Assembly (NCBI RefSeq): GCF_000364445.2
Contig: NZ_CP043538.1
Span: forward strand, 5,227,447 to 5,291,446
Direction: 5' to 3'
DNA: 64,000 nt
Origin: Methylobacterium mesophilicum SR1.6/6
GTDB taxonomy: Bacteria > Pseudomonadota > Alphaproteobacteria > Rhizobiales > Beijerinckiaceae
In this document: in pieces, positions 13,843-21,135 of the stretch
How the letters are laid out: every line of letters starts with the position of its first letter
Numbering within the stretch: the first letter of the stretch is position 1
Translations under genes and position numbers: made by a program
The notes under the pieces: generated by a model
What the model was told of the DNA's origin: nothing
The model's input: the letters and a program-made list of their open reading frames with translations, nothing else
The model's database searches: none

Positions 13843-14628
13843 ATGTGCGAACTGCTCGGCATGAGCGCCAACGTGCCGACCGACATCCGCTTCTCCTTCG
13901 CGGGCCTGGCCCGGCGCGGCGGCGAGACCGGGCCGCATGCCGACGGCTGGGGCATCAGCTTCTACGACGGCCGCACCTGCCGCAGCTTCCACGAGCCGGA
14001 GCCGAGCGCCCGCTCGCAGCTCGCCCGGCTGCTCCGCGACATGCCGATCAAGAGCCGGATCGTCGTCGCCCATGTCCGCAAGGCCAATCGCGGCCGGGTC
14101 AGCCTGGAGAACACCCACCCGTTCTCCCGGGAATTGTGGGGCCGCCGCTGGACCTTCGCGCATAACGGCCAGCTCAAGGGCGTGAAGAAGCTGCCGCTCG
14201 GCGGCTTCATGCCGATCGGCTCCACCGACAGCGAGCACGCCTTCTGCTGGATGCTCGGCCGGCTCCAGGCCCGGTTCCGCGCCCTGCCCCGCCCCGAGAC
14301 CCTCGACCGGGCCGTGGCCGACCTCGCGGCCGAGCTGCACGCGCTCGGCGTGTTCAACATGCTGCTCACCGACAGCCGCACCCTCTACGCCCATTGCGGC
14401 AAGCGCCTCTGCTACCTGACCCGCTGCGCCCCCTTCGGCAAGGCCACCCTGATCGACGAGGACTGGCAGGTCGACTTCGCGCAGGAGACCACCGAGCACG
14501 ACGTGGTGACGGTCATCGCCACCCAGCCCCTCACCCGGGACGAGTGCTGGACCGACCTCGCCCGCGGCGACGTCCTGACGCTCCGGGACGGGGCGATCCG
14601 CCTTTTGAGACCGGCAAACTTAGCTTAA
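13843..14628 (+). CDS. Class II glutamine amidotransferase (YafJ-like)
   Basis: A 261-residue protein beginning MCELLGMS, which places the catalytic N-terminal cysteine at residue 2 as in class II (Ntn) glutamine amidotransferases. The downstream motifs GGETGPHADGWG, AHVRKANRG and THPFSRELWGR/AHNGQL form the glutamine-binding pocket of the stand-alone YafJ family. No synthetase or isomerase domain follows, so the acceptor substrate is not known. It stands alone between ctaF and the sigma factor gene. The stop codon lies inside a hairpin at 14613-14640. Confidence 0.85.
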   Translation: MCELLGMSANVPTDIRFSFAGLARRGGETGPHADGWGISFYDGRTCRSFHEPEPSARSQLARLLRDMPIKSRIVVAHVRKANRGRVSLENTHPFSRELWGRRWTFAHNGQLKGVKKLPLGGFMPIGSTDSEHAFCWMLGRLQARFRALPRPETLDRAVADLAAELHALGVFNMLLTDSRTLYAHCGKRLCYLTRCAPFGKATLIDEDWQVDFAQETTEHDVVTVIATQPLTRDECWTDLARGDVLTLRDGAIRLLRPANLA

Positions 14629-14640
14629 GTGTAGTTTGCC
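14613..14640 (+). terminator. Hairpin overlapping the amidotransferase stop codon
   Basis: GGCAAACT (14613-14620) pairs perfectly with AGTTTGCC (14633-14640) across a 12-base loop that contains the TAA stop at 14626-14628. The stretch is markedly AT-rich for this genome. There is no following T run, so a classical intrinsic terminator is not certain; it could also be a protein-binding palindrome for the downstream sigma factor gene. Confidence 0.4.
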
Positions 14641-14791
14641 CGAGGGTGCATGCCCGCGCCCGATGCGTTAGAACCCCGGTAACAGGAGCGCACCGGCCGG
14701 ACTTCGCCGCGAGTTCAAGCCGCCAAGCGCCCCGCCTCGACCCACTCGGGACCACAGGTCGAGCCACGATGAGCTGACGAGTGCGACACGC

Positions 14792-15532
14792 ATGACCCGC
14801 GACGACACCGACACCGTCCTGTCCCAGGAGGACGGGACGCGGGATGGCCGCCCGAACCTGGCCCCCGGCATCCGCACGCATCTCGGAGAGCACCTGCGCA
14901 CCGTCTACGAGCGGATCGGCGAGGAGACCCTGCCGTCCCGCTTCGCCGAGCTGATCGAGAAGCTCGAGACGGCGCTCCGGGCCCGGGGCGAGGCGATCGA
15001 GCCGGAATTCCGCAACGGCCTTCTCGCCGCGGTGCCGTCGCTGCGCGCCTTCGCGCTGTCGCTGACGTCGAACCCGGCCCGGTCCGACGACCTCGTCCAG
15101 GACACCCTGCTGAAGGGCTGGCAGCACCGCGCGCGGTTCCAGCCGGGGACCAACCTGAACGCGTGGCTGTTCACGATCCTGCGCAACATCTTCTACTCGG
15201 ATCACCGCAAGCGGGTCCGCGAGGTCGAGGATCAGGACGGGTCCTACGCGGCCCGCCTCGCCACCGCCCCGCACCAGGGCGACCGGCTCGACGTCGAGGA
15301 CCTGCAATCGGCGCTGGCCAAGCTGCCGCCGGACCAGCGCGAGGCCCTGGTCCTCGTCGGCGCGGAGGGCGTCTCCTACGAGGAGGCTGCGGCCATCATG
15401 GGCTGCAAGGTCGGCACCGTGAAGAGCCGGGTCAGCCGCGCCCGCGGCCGGCTCGCGGAACTCCTCGGCTACGACGAGGAGGATCTCGGCTCCGACCGGT
15501 TCATCCAGTCGGCGATGCCCAAGGACGCGTGA
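14792..15532 (+). CDS. EcfG-type sigma factor with fused N-terminal NepR-like anti-sigma domain
   Basis: A 246-residue protein in two parts. Residues ~27-65 read IRTHLGEHLRTVYERIGEE then LPSRFAELIEKLE, which fits the NepR pattern (LGxxLRxxYxxxxxE..PxRFxxLLxxLE). NepR is the anti-sigma factor that mimics, and is displaced by, PhyR. From residue ~72 a complete group of EcfG sigma motifs follows: region 2 (SLRAFALSLT, DDLVQDTLLKGW, FQPGTNLNAWLFTILRN) and region 4 (LAKLPPDQREALVLVGAEGVSYEEAAAIMG, then VKSRVSRARGRL). EcfG directs the alphaproteobacterial general stress response. nepR and ecfG are normally separate genes. No internal Met lies near the junction, so the fusion does not come from the choice of start. 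A frameshift artefact is possible but not indicated. Confidence 0.8.
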   Translation: MTRDDTDTVLSQEDGTRDGRPNLAPGIRTHLGEHLRTVYERIGEETLPSRFAELIEKLETALRARGEAIEPEFRNGLLAAVPSLRAFALSLTSNPARSDDLVQDTLLKGWQHRARFQPGTNLNAWLFTILRNIFYSDHRKRVREVEDQDGSYAARLATAPHQGDRLDVEDLQSALAKLPPDQREALVLVGAEGVSYEEAAAIMGCKVGTVKSRVSRARGRLAELLGYDEEDLGSDRFIQSAMPKDA

Positions 15533-15682
15533 GAGCACGCGTAAGGAGACCGTCAAGGACGGCACCGCCCTCGGTCCGCCGCGCCGCAAAAAGGCATGCA
15601 TCCGAATCCGGGGATCGGGCGTTACCGGCCCGAGCTTCGCCGCGTCCCTGCGGCGGAACACCACGGAACGGAGCAAGCCCGT

Positions 15683-16096
15683 ATGACCTTCAAGACCCTC
15701 ATCGCCGCCTCGGCCCTCGCCCTGTCGCTGCCGCTGGCCGCCCAGGCCCAGGGCACGATCCCGGGTGCCGAGCGCGGCGCGGCCGCGGGTGCCGATGCGG
15801 CCGGCCCGATCGGCGGGATCGTCGGCGGCGCCGTCGGCGCGGCCACCGGCACGGTGGGCGGCATCCTCGGCGTCGACATGGCCCCGCGCTTCCGCAGCTA
15901 CGTCCGCGAGCGCAACGTCCGCTCCTACGATTACGACGGCCGCGTCGCTGTCGGCACCACCCTGCCGGCGTCGGGCGTGACCTACTACGACGTGCCGAAC
16001 GAGTACCGCGTGCAGCCGGGCTACCGCTACACCGTGGTGAATGACCGTCCGGTGCTGGTCGATCGCGGCCACCGCATCGTCGAGGTCATCGACTGA
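15683..16096 (+). CDS. Secreted DUF1236-type protein
   Basis: A 137-residue protein with a clear signal peptide (FKTLIAASALALSLPLAAQAQ), then a glycine/alanine-rich segment with GGIVGGAVGAATGTVGGILG, and a C-terminal YYDVPNEYRVQPGYRYTVVN domain ending RIVEVID, which is typical of the DUF1236 family of exported rhizobial proteins. I used the ATG at 15683, because translation upstream of it looks like non-coding sequence. The gene sits between two NepR-like genes, so stress control is plausible, although I found no clear EcfG promoter (GGAAC-N16/17-CGTT) upstream. Confidence 0.72.
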   Translation: MTFKTLIAASALALSLPLAAQAQGTIPGAERGAAAGADAAGPIGGIVGGAVGAATGTVGGILGVDMAPRFRSYVRERNVRSYDYDGRVAVGTTLPASGVTYYDVPNEYRVQPGYRYTVVNDRPVLVDRGHRIVEVID

Positions 16097-16140
16097 GGCG
16101 CGGATACCACGTCCCGGGCCGGCCAAGCGCCGGCCCAAGC

Positions 16141-16164
16141 GCCCCCGGAGCTCGCTCCGGGGGC
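16141..16164. terminator. Perfect 10-bp stem hairpin after the DUF1236 gene
   Basis: GCCCCCGGAG (16141-16150) and CTCCGGGGGC (16155-16164) are exact reverse complements around CTCG. It lies 45 bases after the stop of the secreted protein and before the next start, as a terminator would. A T run is absent, so the mechanism is uncertain. Confidence 0.45.
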
Positions 16165-16241
16165 AGCCCCATCGCGGCGGCCGCCGGCGCAACGCTTCAT
16201 CCGTCCGGCCGTTGATAGGCGGTTCGACCCGTGAGGCGATC

Positions 16242-16514
16242 ATGAGCGACACTCCCACCGACCCGAATGCCACCTTGCCGGAGCCGGTGCGCGACCATCT
16301 CGGCCAGCAGCTGCGCAGCGTCATCCCGGTCGGGTCCGACAAGCCGCGCTTCCTCGGCGACGACCCGGTGCCGGAGGTGTTCGAGCCGCAGATCCGGCGC
16401 CTCGAGACGCGGCTGAAGACCCACGAGGAAGGCACCGGCGCCGTGGGCCAGGCCCTCGATCAGATCCTCGATGCCTTCGGCGTCAAGCCGGAGGACGACA
16501 CGCGCGCGGGCTGA
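16242..16514 (+). CDS. Small NepR-like protein
   Basis: A 90-residue acidic protein. Residues ~17-26 read VRDHLGQQLRSV, and after a 13-15 residue spacer DDPVPEVFEPQIRRLETRL follows. This repeats the layout of the NepR-like segment fused to the sigma factor upstream ((I/V)RxHLGxxLRxV ... PxxFxxxIxxLETxL), with a longer loop between the two helices. It could be a diverged NepR paralogue that binds EcfG or PhyR; Methylobacterium is known to carry multiple EcfG and NepR paralogues. The assignment rests on pattern only. The C-terminus ends in a further short helix and a polar tail. The stop lies only four bases from the convergent mscL stop. Confidence 0.55.
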   Translation: MSDTPTDPNATLPEPVRDHLGQQLRSVIPVGSDKPRFLGDDPVPEVFEPQIRRLETRLKTHEEGTGAVGQALDQILDAFGVKPEDDTRAG

Positions 16515-16518
16515 GGCG

Positions 16519-16938
16519 TCAGACCCGCGGCTTCGTCGCCAGGATATCGCGGATCTCGGTCAGGACCTTCACGTCGGCCGGCACCTCGTCGGGCTTCTTG
16601 GCCTCGGCGGTCTGCAGACGATTCATCGCCCGGATGACCAGGAACAGCACGAAGGCGACGATCAGGAAGTTCAGCGTCAGGGTCAGGAACTGCCCGTAGC
16701 CGATGACGGCGCCCTGCTTCTTCGCGTCCACGTAGGGCAGGCCGGCCTGCACCTTGGACGAGAGCGGGATGTAGTAGTTCGAGAAATCGAGCCCGCCCGT
16801 GACCGCGCCGATCACCGGCATGAAGATGTCCTGCACGGCCGAGTTGACGATGGCCCCGAAGGCCGCGCCGATGATCACGCCCACCGCGAGATCGACGACG
16901 TTCCCCCGCAGCGCGAATTTTTTGAATTCCTCGAGCAT
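16519..16938 (-). CDS. mscL: Large-conductance mechanosensitive channel MscL
   Basis: A 139-residue protein starting [20 protein letters not shown], the hallmark N-terminal helix and first membrane segment of MscL. The second segment ([20 protein letters not shown]) and a charged C-terminal helix follow. It opens under membrane tension to release solutes in osmotic downshock. It is transcribed towards the NepR-like gene. Length and motifs are normal. Confidence 0.96.
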   Translation of the reverse strand: MLEEFKKFALRGNVVDLAVGVIIGAAFGAIVNSAVQDIFMPVIGAVTGGLDFSNYYIPLSSKVQAGLPYVDAKKQGAVIGYGQFLTLTLNFLIVAFVLFLVIRAMNRLQTAEAKKPDEVPADVKVLTEIRDILATKPRV

Positions 16939-17060
16939 CCGCCAGCCCCCCGCCGCACGCTGCCAAGGTAGGGGAGGATTCCGCGTCGGCCAGCATCGAA
17001 GGCCGTGTTTGGCCGCCCGGATTCATCCCCGCCGTGCCTGGAGCCTGCAAACCCGACCCG

Positions 17061-17146
17061 CGCCCGCATCCTGACGCGCCGGAGCGCGGTGGAGGCCTCG
17101 AAGGAGACCTCCTTCGAGGCTGCTGCGCAGCACCTCAGGATGAGGG
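17061..17146. repeat. Interspersed palindromic repeat, family A (copy 1)
   Basis: This copy carries the right end CACCTCAGGATGAGG and a perfect 12-bp inner stem, GCCTCGAAGGAG/CTCCTTCGAGGC, at about 17095-17120. The left end is degenerate (GCATCCTGACGCGCC). Three further members of the same family lie at 31611, 45118 and 53971. Located just downstream of pssA, it could also end transcription. Confidence 0.7.
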
Positions 17147-18022
17147 GGTCCGATTGGAGGGGCCGACGGACAGGCTCTCATCCGATCCGGCCGGGATTCC
17201 GACGGCGGGCCGCTCCCCGGCCGCGGTCGCCAGCTCCGCCTTCACCCGGCGGCGGTACTGCGCCGCCACAACCGGAATGGTCAGCAGGTACCCGCCGCTC
17301 ACCGCCACCAAGGCTTCGAAGGGATAGCTGATCAGGATGCCGAAGGCCGCGACCCCGAACAGGAAGATCGGCAGGACGAGGCTGCGCGGCACCCGCTTGC
17401 CCATGGTCTTGCCCGAGTAGGTCGGGACCGTGGAGACCACCATGAGGGCGATGCACAGCACGTAGATCAGCACCGCGGGCGCCGCCCAGGTCTCGACGCC
17501 GAAGCCCAGGAAGTGCAGGTAGAGCGGCAGCATCGCGGTGAGCGCGCCCGCGGGCGCCGGCATGCCGACGAAGAAGTCCTTCTTCCATTCCGGCCGGTTC
17601 GGGTCGTCCAGCATGGCGTTGAATCGGGCGAGCCGCAGCGCCATGGCGATGGCGAAGATCAGCGCCACGATCCAGCCCAGCGACTTCAGGTGGAACAGCA
17701 CGAAGCCGTAGAGGATCAGCGCCGGGGCGCAGCCGAAATTGACGAAGTCGGCGAGCGAATCGAGTTCCGCCCCGAAGCGCGAGGTGCCCTTGAGCAGCCG
17801 CGCGACCCGCCCGTCGATGCCGTCGAGGACGCCCGCCACGACCACGGCGATGACCGCGGGCTCGAACTTGCCCTCGAAGGCGAGGCGGATCGCCGTGAGC
17901 CCGAGGCAGAGCGCCATCAGGGTGATCATGTTGGGCGCGATCATCCGGAACGGCACCGGCTTGAACCGGCGCGGGCGCGGCTCGTTCGGATCGGGCGCGA
18001 AGGGCGGGAAGAGCTCGTCCAT
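17135..18022 (-). CDS. pssA: CDP-diacylglycerol-serine O-phosphatidyltransferase
   Basis: A 295-residue integral membrane protein with about eight hydrophobic segments. The CDP-alcohol phosphotransferase motif (DGxxAR...G...D...D) is seen as DGIDGRVARLLKGTSRFG then ELDSLAD. It makes phosphatidylserine from CDP-diacylglycerol and serine at the inner membrane. It lies eight bases after psd, so the two enzymes form an operon for phosphatidylethanolamine synthesis, the substrate pool for phosphatidylcholine in Methylobacterium-like organisms. The last residues overlap the family A repeat. Confidence 0.94.
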   Translation of the reverse strand: MDELFPPFAPDPNEPRPRRFKPVPFRMIAPNMITLMALCLGLTAIRLAFEGKFEPAVIAVVVAGVLDGIDGRVARLLKGTSRFGAELDSLADFVNFGCAPALILYGFVLFHLKSLGWIVALIFAIAMALRLARFNAMLDDPNRPEWKKDFFVGMPAPAGALTAMLPLYLHFLGFGVETWAAPAVLIYVLCIALMVVSTVPTYSGKTMGKRVPRSLVLPIFLFGVAAFGILISYPFEALVAVSGGYLLTIPVVAAQYRRRVKAELATAAGERPAVGIPAGSDESLSVGPSNRTPSS

Positions 18023-18030
18023 GGCCGCCT

Positions 18031-18741
18031 CTAGATCCGCTTGAAGACCCGGTCCGGTCCGCCGCCGAGATCGGCCAGCACGGTCTCGCCGGCCACCGCC
18101 TTCTGGCCGAGGCCGACCAGCACGGTGGACCCCGCCGGCAGGTAGACGTCCACCCGCGAGCCGAAGCGGATCAGGCCGAACCGCTCGCCGACGCCGAGCA
18201 CGTCGCCCGCCGACACGAATCCGACGATGCGCCGGGCCACGAGGCCGGCGATCTGCACCACGCCGACGCGCTTCGGCGCGCCGCCATGGCTCGTCTCGAT
18301 CACCATGCCGTTGCGCTCGTTGTCGTCGCTCGCCTTGTCGAGCTCGGCGTTGAGGAACAGGCCGGGCGTGTAGTGGATCTGGCCGATCCTCCCCGAGACC
18401 GGCACGCGGTTCACGTGGCAGTCGAACACGTTCATGAACACCGAGACCCGCAGGGTGGGCACCTGCGGCAGGTCGAGCTCGGGCGGCGGCAGAACGGTGG
18501 CGATGAGGTTCACGCGCCCGTCCGCGGGCGAGACCACGAGTCCGTCCGCCACGGGGGTGACCCGCTCGGGATCGCGGAAGAAGTAGCAGACCCAGAGGGT
18601 GAGGATCAGGAAGATCCAGCCGAAGAACTGGGAGAAGTAGCCGGCGAGCACCGTGAGCACGATGCCGATCAGGATGAAGGGATAGCCCTCCTTGTGGATC
18701 GGCACGAGCGTCCGGCGGATCGTCTCGATCAGGTCGGTCAT
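18031..18741 (-). CDS. psd: Phosphatidylserine decarboxylase proenzyme
   Basis: A 236-residue protein of the short, archaeal-like PSD type. Two N-terminal membrane segments precede [11 protein letters not shown] and SPADGRVN. The autocatalytic pyruvoyl cleavage site is the GS in RFGSRVD near residue 195. It decarboxylates phosphatidylserine to phosphatidylethanolamine in the membrane. As the first gene of the psd-pssA operon, it faces the 0.8-kb gene-free region, which should hold its promoter. Confidence 0.94.
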   Translation of the reverse strand: MTDLIETIRRTLVPIHKEGYPFILIGIVLTVLAGYFSQFFGWIFLILTLWVCYFFRDPERVTPVADGLVVSPADGRVNLIATVLPPPELDLPQVPTLRVSVFMNVFDCHVNRVPVSGRIGQIHYTPGLFLNAELDKASDDNERNGMVIETSHGGAPKRVGVVQIAGLVARRIVGFVSAGDVLGVGERFGLIRFGSRVDVYLPAGSTVLVGLGQKAVAGETVLADLGGGPDRVFKRI

Positions 18742-19553
18742 TGCTTTTTCGGACTCATGGGGCCGCAGGGGCGGACAGGCGGATGGCAGTCCGCCGGGCC
18801 GCCGTCAACTTTTCGAAGGTCGCGGACCCGGCTCCTTCGCGGACGCGTGTCCTCGTCCCCACCCGCCGTTCGGCGCCGGGGGCATGGCCCAGGAAGCAAC
18901 ACGCGGGACGCGGGACGCCGCGGGAACCCAGGTGTCGGCCGTGTACGCGCGGGATCCGATCCCCGCGGCGCCCGCGGCAGCGGCCGGGCATCGCCCCCGA
19001 TCGCGGCCGTCTTTCTCGTCGCGGTGTCTTGCCGACGTCCCGGTCCTGCGCCTCGCTGCCGGCGGTCTCGGACGAGGTGCACGCACCTCCGGAACCCGCC
19101 CTTCAGCGCCGTGGCCTTCCAGCCGTCCCCCGCCTCGTAGTGGGCGGGTCCGCAGGGAGCTTCGGGCACGCCCAGAGGCGGGTCGGCGCGGGGGCATTTC
19201 CTCACCCCGCCGGACCAAGGGCCGCCCGGTCTCACGCCCGCCTCCGAGACACGCCCCGTGCCGGTCCGCCGCCCGGGGCGATGGCGGCTGAGAGCCACCG
19301 ACGCGGGCACCGCCCCGCCCGCGGACCCGCCCGGTCAGCCACCGGACAAGCCCCAGAACGGACGCCACAGGATCGCTCCCGAAGCGCCGCGGGCAGGTGC
19401 GGTCAGGAAGCACAAAATAGGAACATTGTCAAGGAAATCCTGGCTGCGCGCCGCGGCTAAGCCCGACCGCGATCCGGGAATTGATCGCCGCGCGCCGTCG
19501 GACGATCCTGGGACGGGCTGGCCGCTTCGGCACGGCCGCCAGGAGCTGCTTCC
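18742..19553. other. 812-base region with no recognisable gene
   Basis: Both strands are open in several frames over most of this stretch, but every translation is Arg/Pro/Gly-rich with no family resemblance, as expected from random GC-rich sequence. The only compositional change is a short AT-rich patch at about 19409-19440. A GGCCG-stem hairpin at about 19517-19545 precedes the next gene, whose Shine-Dalgarno-like CAGGAG is at about 19542. The region must contain the promoters for psd and the dehydrogenase gene. Confidence 0.4.
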
Positions 19554-20459
19554 ATGTCCACCCGCATCGCCCTTCTCGGCCTCGGCGCGATGGGGCATCC
19601 CATCGCCCGCAACCTCGCGGCCAAGCGCGGCTCCGAGGCCGAGACGATCGTCGCGGTGGATGCCGATCCGGCCCGTCTCGCCGGCCTCGACGCCCCCGGC
19701 CTCGTCGCCACCACGGACCCGGGCGCGATCGACGGCGCCGCGGTGCTGTTCCTGTGCCTGCCCAACGGCGACGTGGTCGAGGCGGCCCTGTTCGGCCCCG
19801 GCGGCGTCGCCGGGCGACTCGCCCCCGGGGCCGTCGTGGTCGATCTCAGCACCATCGCGCACGCCAAGGCGCTGGCGATCGGCCGGGCCCTGGAGGCGGC
19901 CGGGCGGCTGTTCGTGGATGCCCCCGTCTCCGGCGCGCCGGCCGGCGCCGAGGCCGGGACGCTCACCGTCATGTGCGGCGGCGCCGCCGGGACGGTGGCG
20001 CAGGTGCGACCGCTGCTGGAGCGGATCGGCACCAGCATCCTCCACATGGGGCCGGTGGGGTCGGGCCAGCTCACCAAGACGATCAACAACGTGCTCTACG
20101 ACATCAACATCGCGGCGCTGGCCGAGGTGCTGCCCATGGCCGTTTCCATGGGGCTCGATCCCGCGCAGGTCGCCCAGGTGGTGACGACGGGGACGAGCCG
20201 GAGCTACGCGTCGCAGTACTTCGTGCCGCGCATCCTGCAGGGGCGCTTCGACGAGGGCTACCCGATGGGCGCGGCCTACAAGGATCTGGTCGCCGCGGCG
20301 GCGATCTCGGCCGAGCGCGGCGTCCCGATGCCGGTCACGGCGGCGGCCACCGCCACCTACCAGATCGCCCTGCGCCAGGGCCACGCCGACAAGGACAAGG
20401 GCGCGATGGTGCTGCCGTTTGAGGACTTGCTCAAGGTGCGGGTGCGGGCAGGCGAATAG
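19554..20459 (+). CDS. NAD(P)-dependent beta-hydroxyacid dehydrogenase (3-hydroxyisobutyrate dehydrogenase family)
   Basis: A 301-residue protein with an N-terminal Rossmann motif (ALLGLGAMGHPIARNL), the substrate-binding segment FVDAPVSGAPAGAEAGTL and the catalytic-lysine region GSGQLTKTINNVLY. These define the family of 3-hydroxyisobutyrate, tartronate-semialdehyde and threonate dehydrogenases. The exact substrate cannot be read from the sequence. It is a paralogue of ltnD at 30679. It stands alone, between a gene-free stretch and a toxin-antitoxin pair. Confidence 0.85.
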   Translation: MSTRIALLGLGAMGHPIARNLAAKRGSEAETIVAVDADPARLAGLDAPGLVATTDPGAIDGAAVLFLCLPNGDVVEAALFGPGGVAGRLAPGAVVVDLSTIAHAKALAIGRALEAAGRLFVDAPVSGAPAGAEAGTLTVMCGGAAGTVAQVRPLLERIGTSILHMGPVGSGQLTKTINNVLYDINIAALAEVLPMAVSMGLDPAQVAQVVTTGTSRSYASQYFVPRILQGRFDEGYPMGAAYKDLVAAAAISAERGVPMPVTAAATATYQIALRQGHADKDKGAMVLPFEDLLKVRVRAGE

Positions 20460-20505
20460 GTGCTTCGTCGACGCGCCGGCTCAGCCACCCGGTTGCAACC
20501 TTGTC

Positions 20506-20515
20506 GTCATATGAC
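20506..20515. promoter_or_regulatory. Short palindrome upstream of the toxin-antitoxin pair
   Basis: GTCAT/ATGAC is a perfect 10-bp palindrome 11 bases before the toxin start. Toxin-antitoxin operons are usually autorepressed at such sites, but 10 bp alone could arise by chance. Confidence 0.3.
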
Positions 20516-20526
20516 TCCAAAATGGC

Positions 20527-20817
20527 GTGCCGCTGCTCCGCCGGACGCCGACCTATCAGAGCTGGATCGACGGCCTGCGGGACCGCCGCGCGGCTACGCG
20601 CGTCCTGGCGCGCGTCGCTCGTCTGGGCCTGGGCAACCCCGGCGACGTGAGGCCGGTCGGCGAAGGCGTTCGCGAGCTGCGGATCGATTACGGCCCCGGA
20701 TACCGCGTCTACGACGTGCAACACGGCGAGGAGATCGTGATCCTGCTATGCGGTGGCGATAAGGGGTCTCGGAACCGCGACATCCGCGAGGCGAAACGGC
20801 TGGCGAAGGATCTCTGA
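20527..20817 (+). CDS. RelE/ParE-superfamily (HigB-like) toxin
   Basis: A 96-residue protein whose central and C-terminal parts (ARLGLGNPGDVRPVGEGVRELRIDYGPGYRVYDV split over residues ~32-66, then LLCGGDKGSRNRDIREAKRLA) match the phage-derived Gp49-like/HigB group of ribosome-dependent mRNA interferases. It starts at a GTG. An upstream ATG at 20511 is out of frame. Toxin first, antitoxin second is the HigBA order; the antitoxin begins two bases after this stop. Confidence 0.85.
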   Translation: MPLLRRTPTYQSWIDGLRDRRAATRVLARVARLGLGNPGDVRPVGEGVRELRIDYGPGYRVYDVQHGEEIVILLCGGDKGSRNRDIREAKRLAKDL

Positions 20818-20819
20818 CG

Positions 20820-21116
20820 ATGCCCCTCGAAACCCGTCCGTACGACACCGCCGAACACCTGCGGACGCCTGAGGATATCGTCCTCCACATCGAGGCCGTG
20901 CTGGAGGATGGCGATCCGGCCCTCGTCGCCGATGCGATCGGCGTCGTCGCGAGGGCGCGCGGCATGGCTCAGATCGCGCAGGAGACCGGCCGATCCCGCG
21001 AGCAGCTCTACCGGACTCTCTCGGAGAAGGGGAACCCGCAGCTCGACACGCTGATGGGCGTGCTCAAGGCCATCGGGTTACGCCTCAGCGTGAAGCCGAT
21101 CGAGACCGAGGTCTGA
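20820..21116 (+). CDS. HTH antitoxin of the HigBA-like pair
   Basis: A 98-residue protein with the N-terminal pattern TRPYDTAEHLRTPEDIVLHI and a central HTH (MAQIAQETGRSREQLYRTLSEKGNP) that define the 'addiction module antidote' family paired with Gp49/HigB-like toxins. It should bind the toxin and repress the operon. The stop lies 20 bases from the convergent exporter gene. Confidence 0.87.
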   Translation: MPLETRPYDTAEHLRTPEDIVLHIEAVLEDGDPALVADAIGVVARARGMAQIAQETGRSREQLYRTLSEKGNPQLDTLMGVLKAIGLRLSVKPIETEV

Positions 21117-21135
21117 GCCGGCGCCTGCCGACACC

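Noticed and set aside
15538..15683. EcfG-type promoter (GGAAC-N16/17-CGTT) before the DUF1236 gene
   Set aside because: GGAAC occurs twice near 15655-15675, but no CGTT lies at the needed distance.
14531..16435. A 634-codon minus-strand frame across the sigma factor and DUF1236 genes
   Set aside because: Low-complexity translation and overlap with well-supported plus-strand genes; another GC-driven shadow frame.
19409..19460. Possible promoter (TTGTCA at 19426) in the AT-rich patch
   Set aside because: No -10-like hexamer lies at 16-18 bases, so the match to a housekeeping promoter is not supported.
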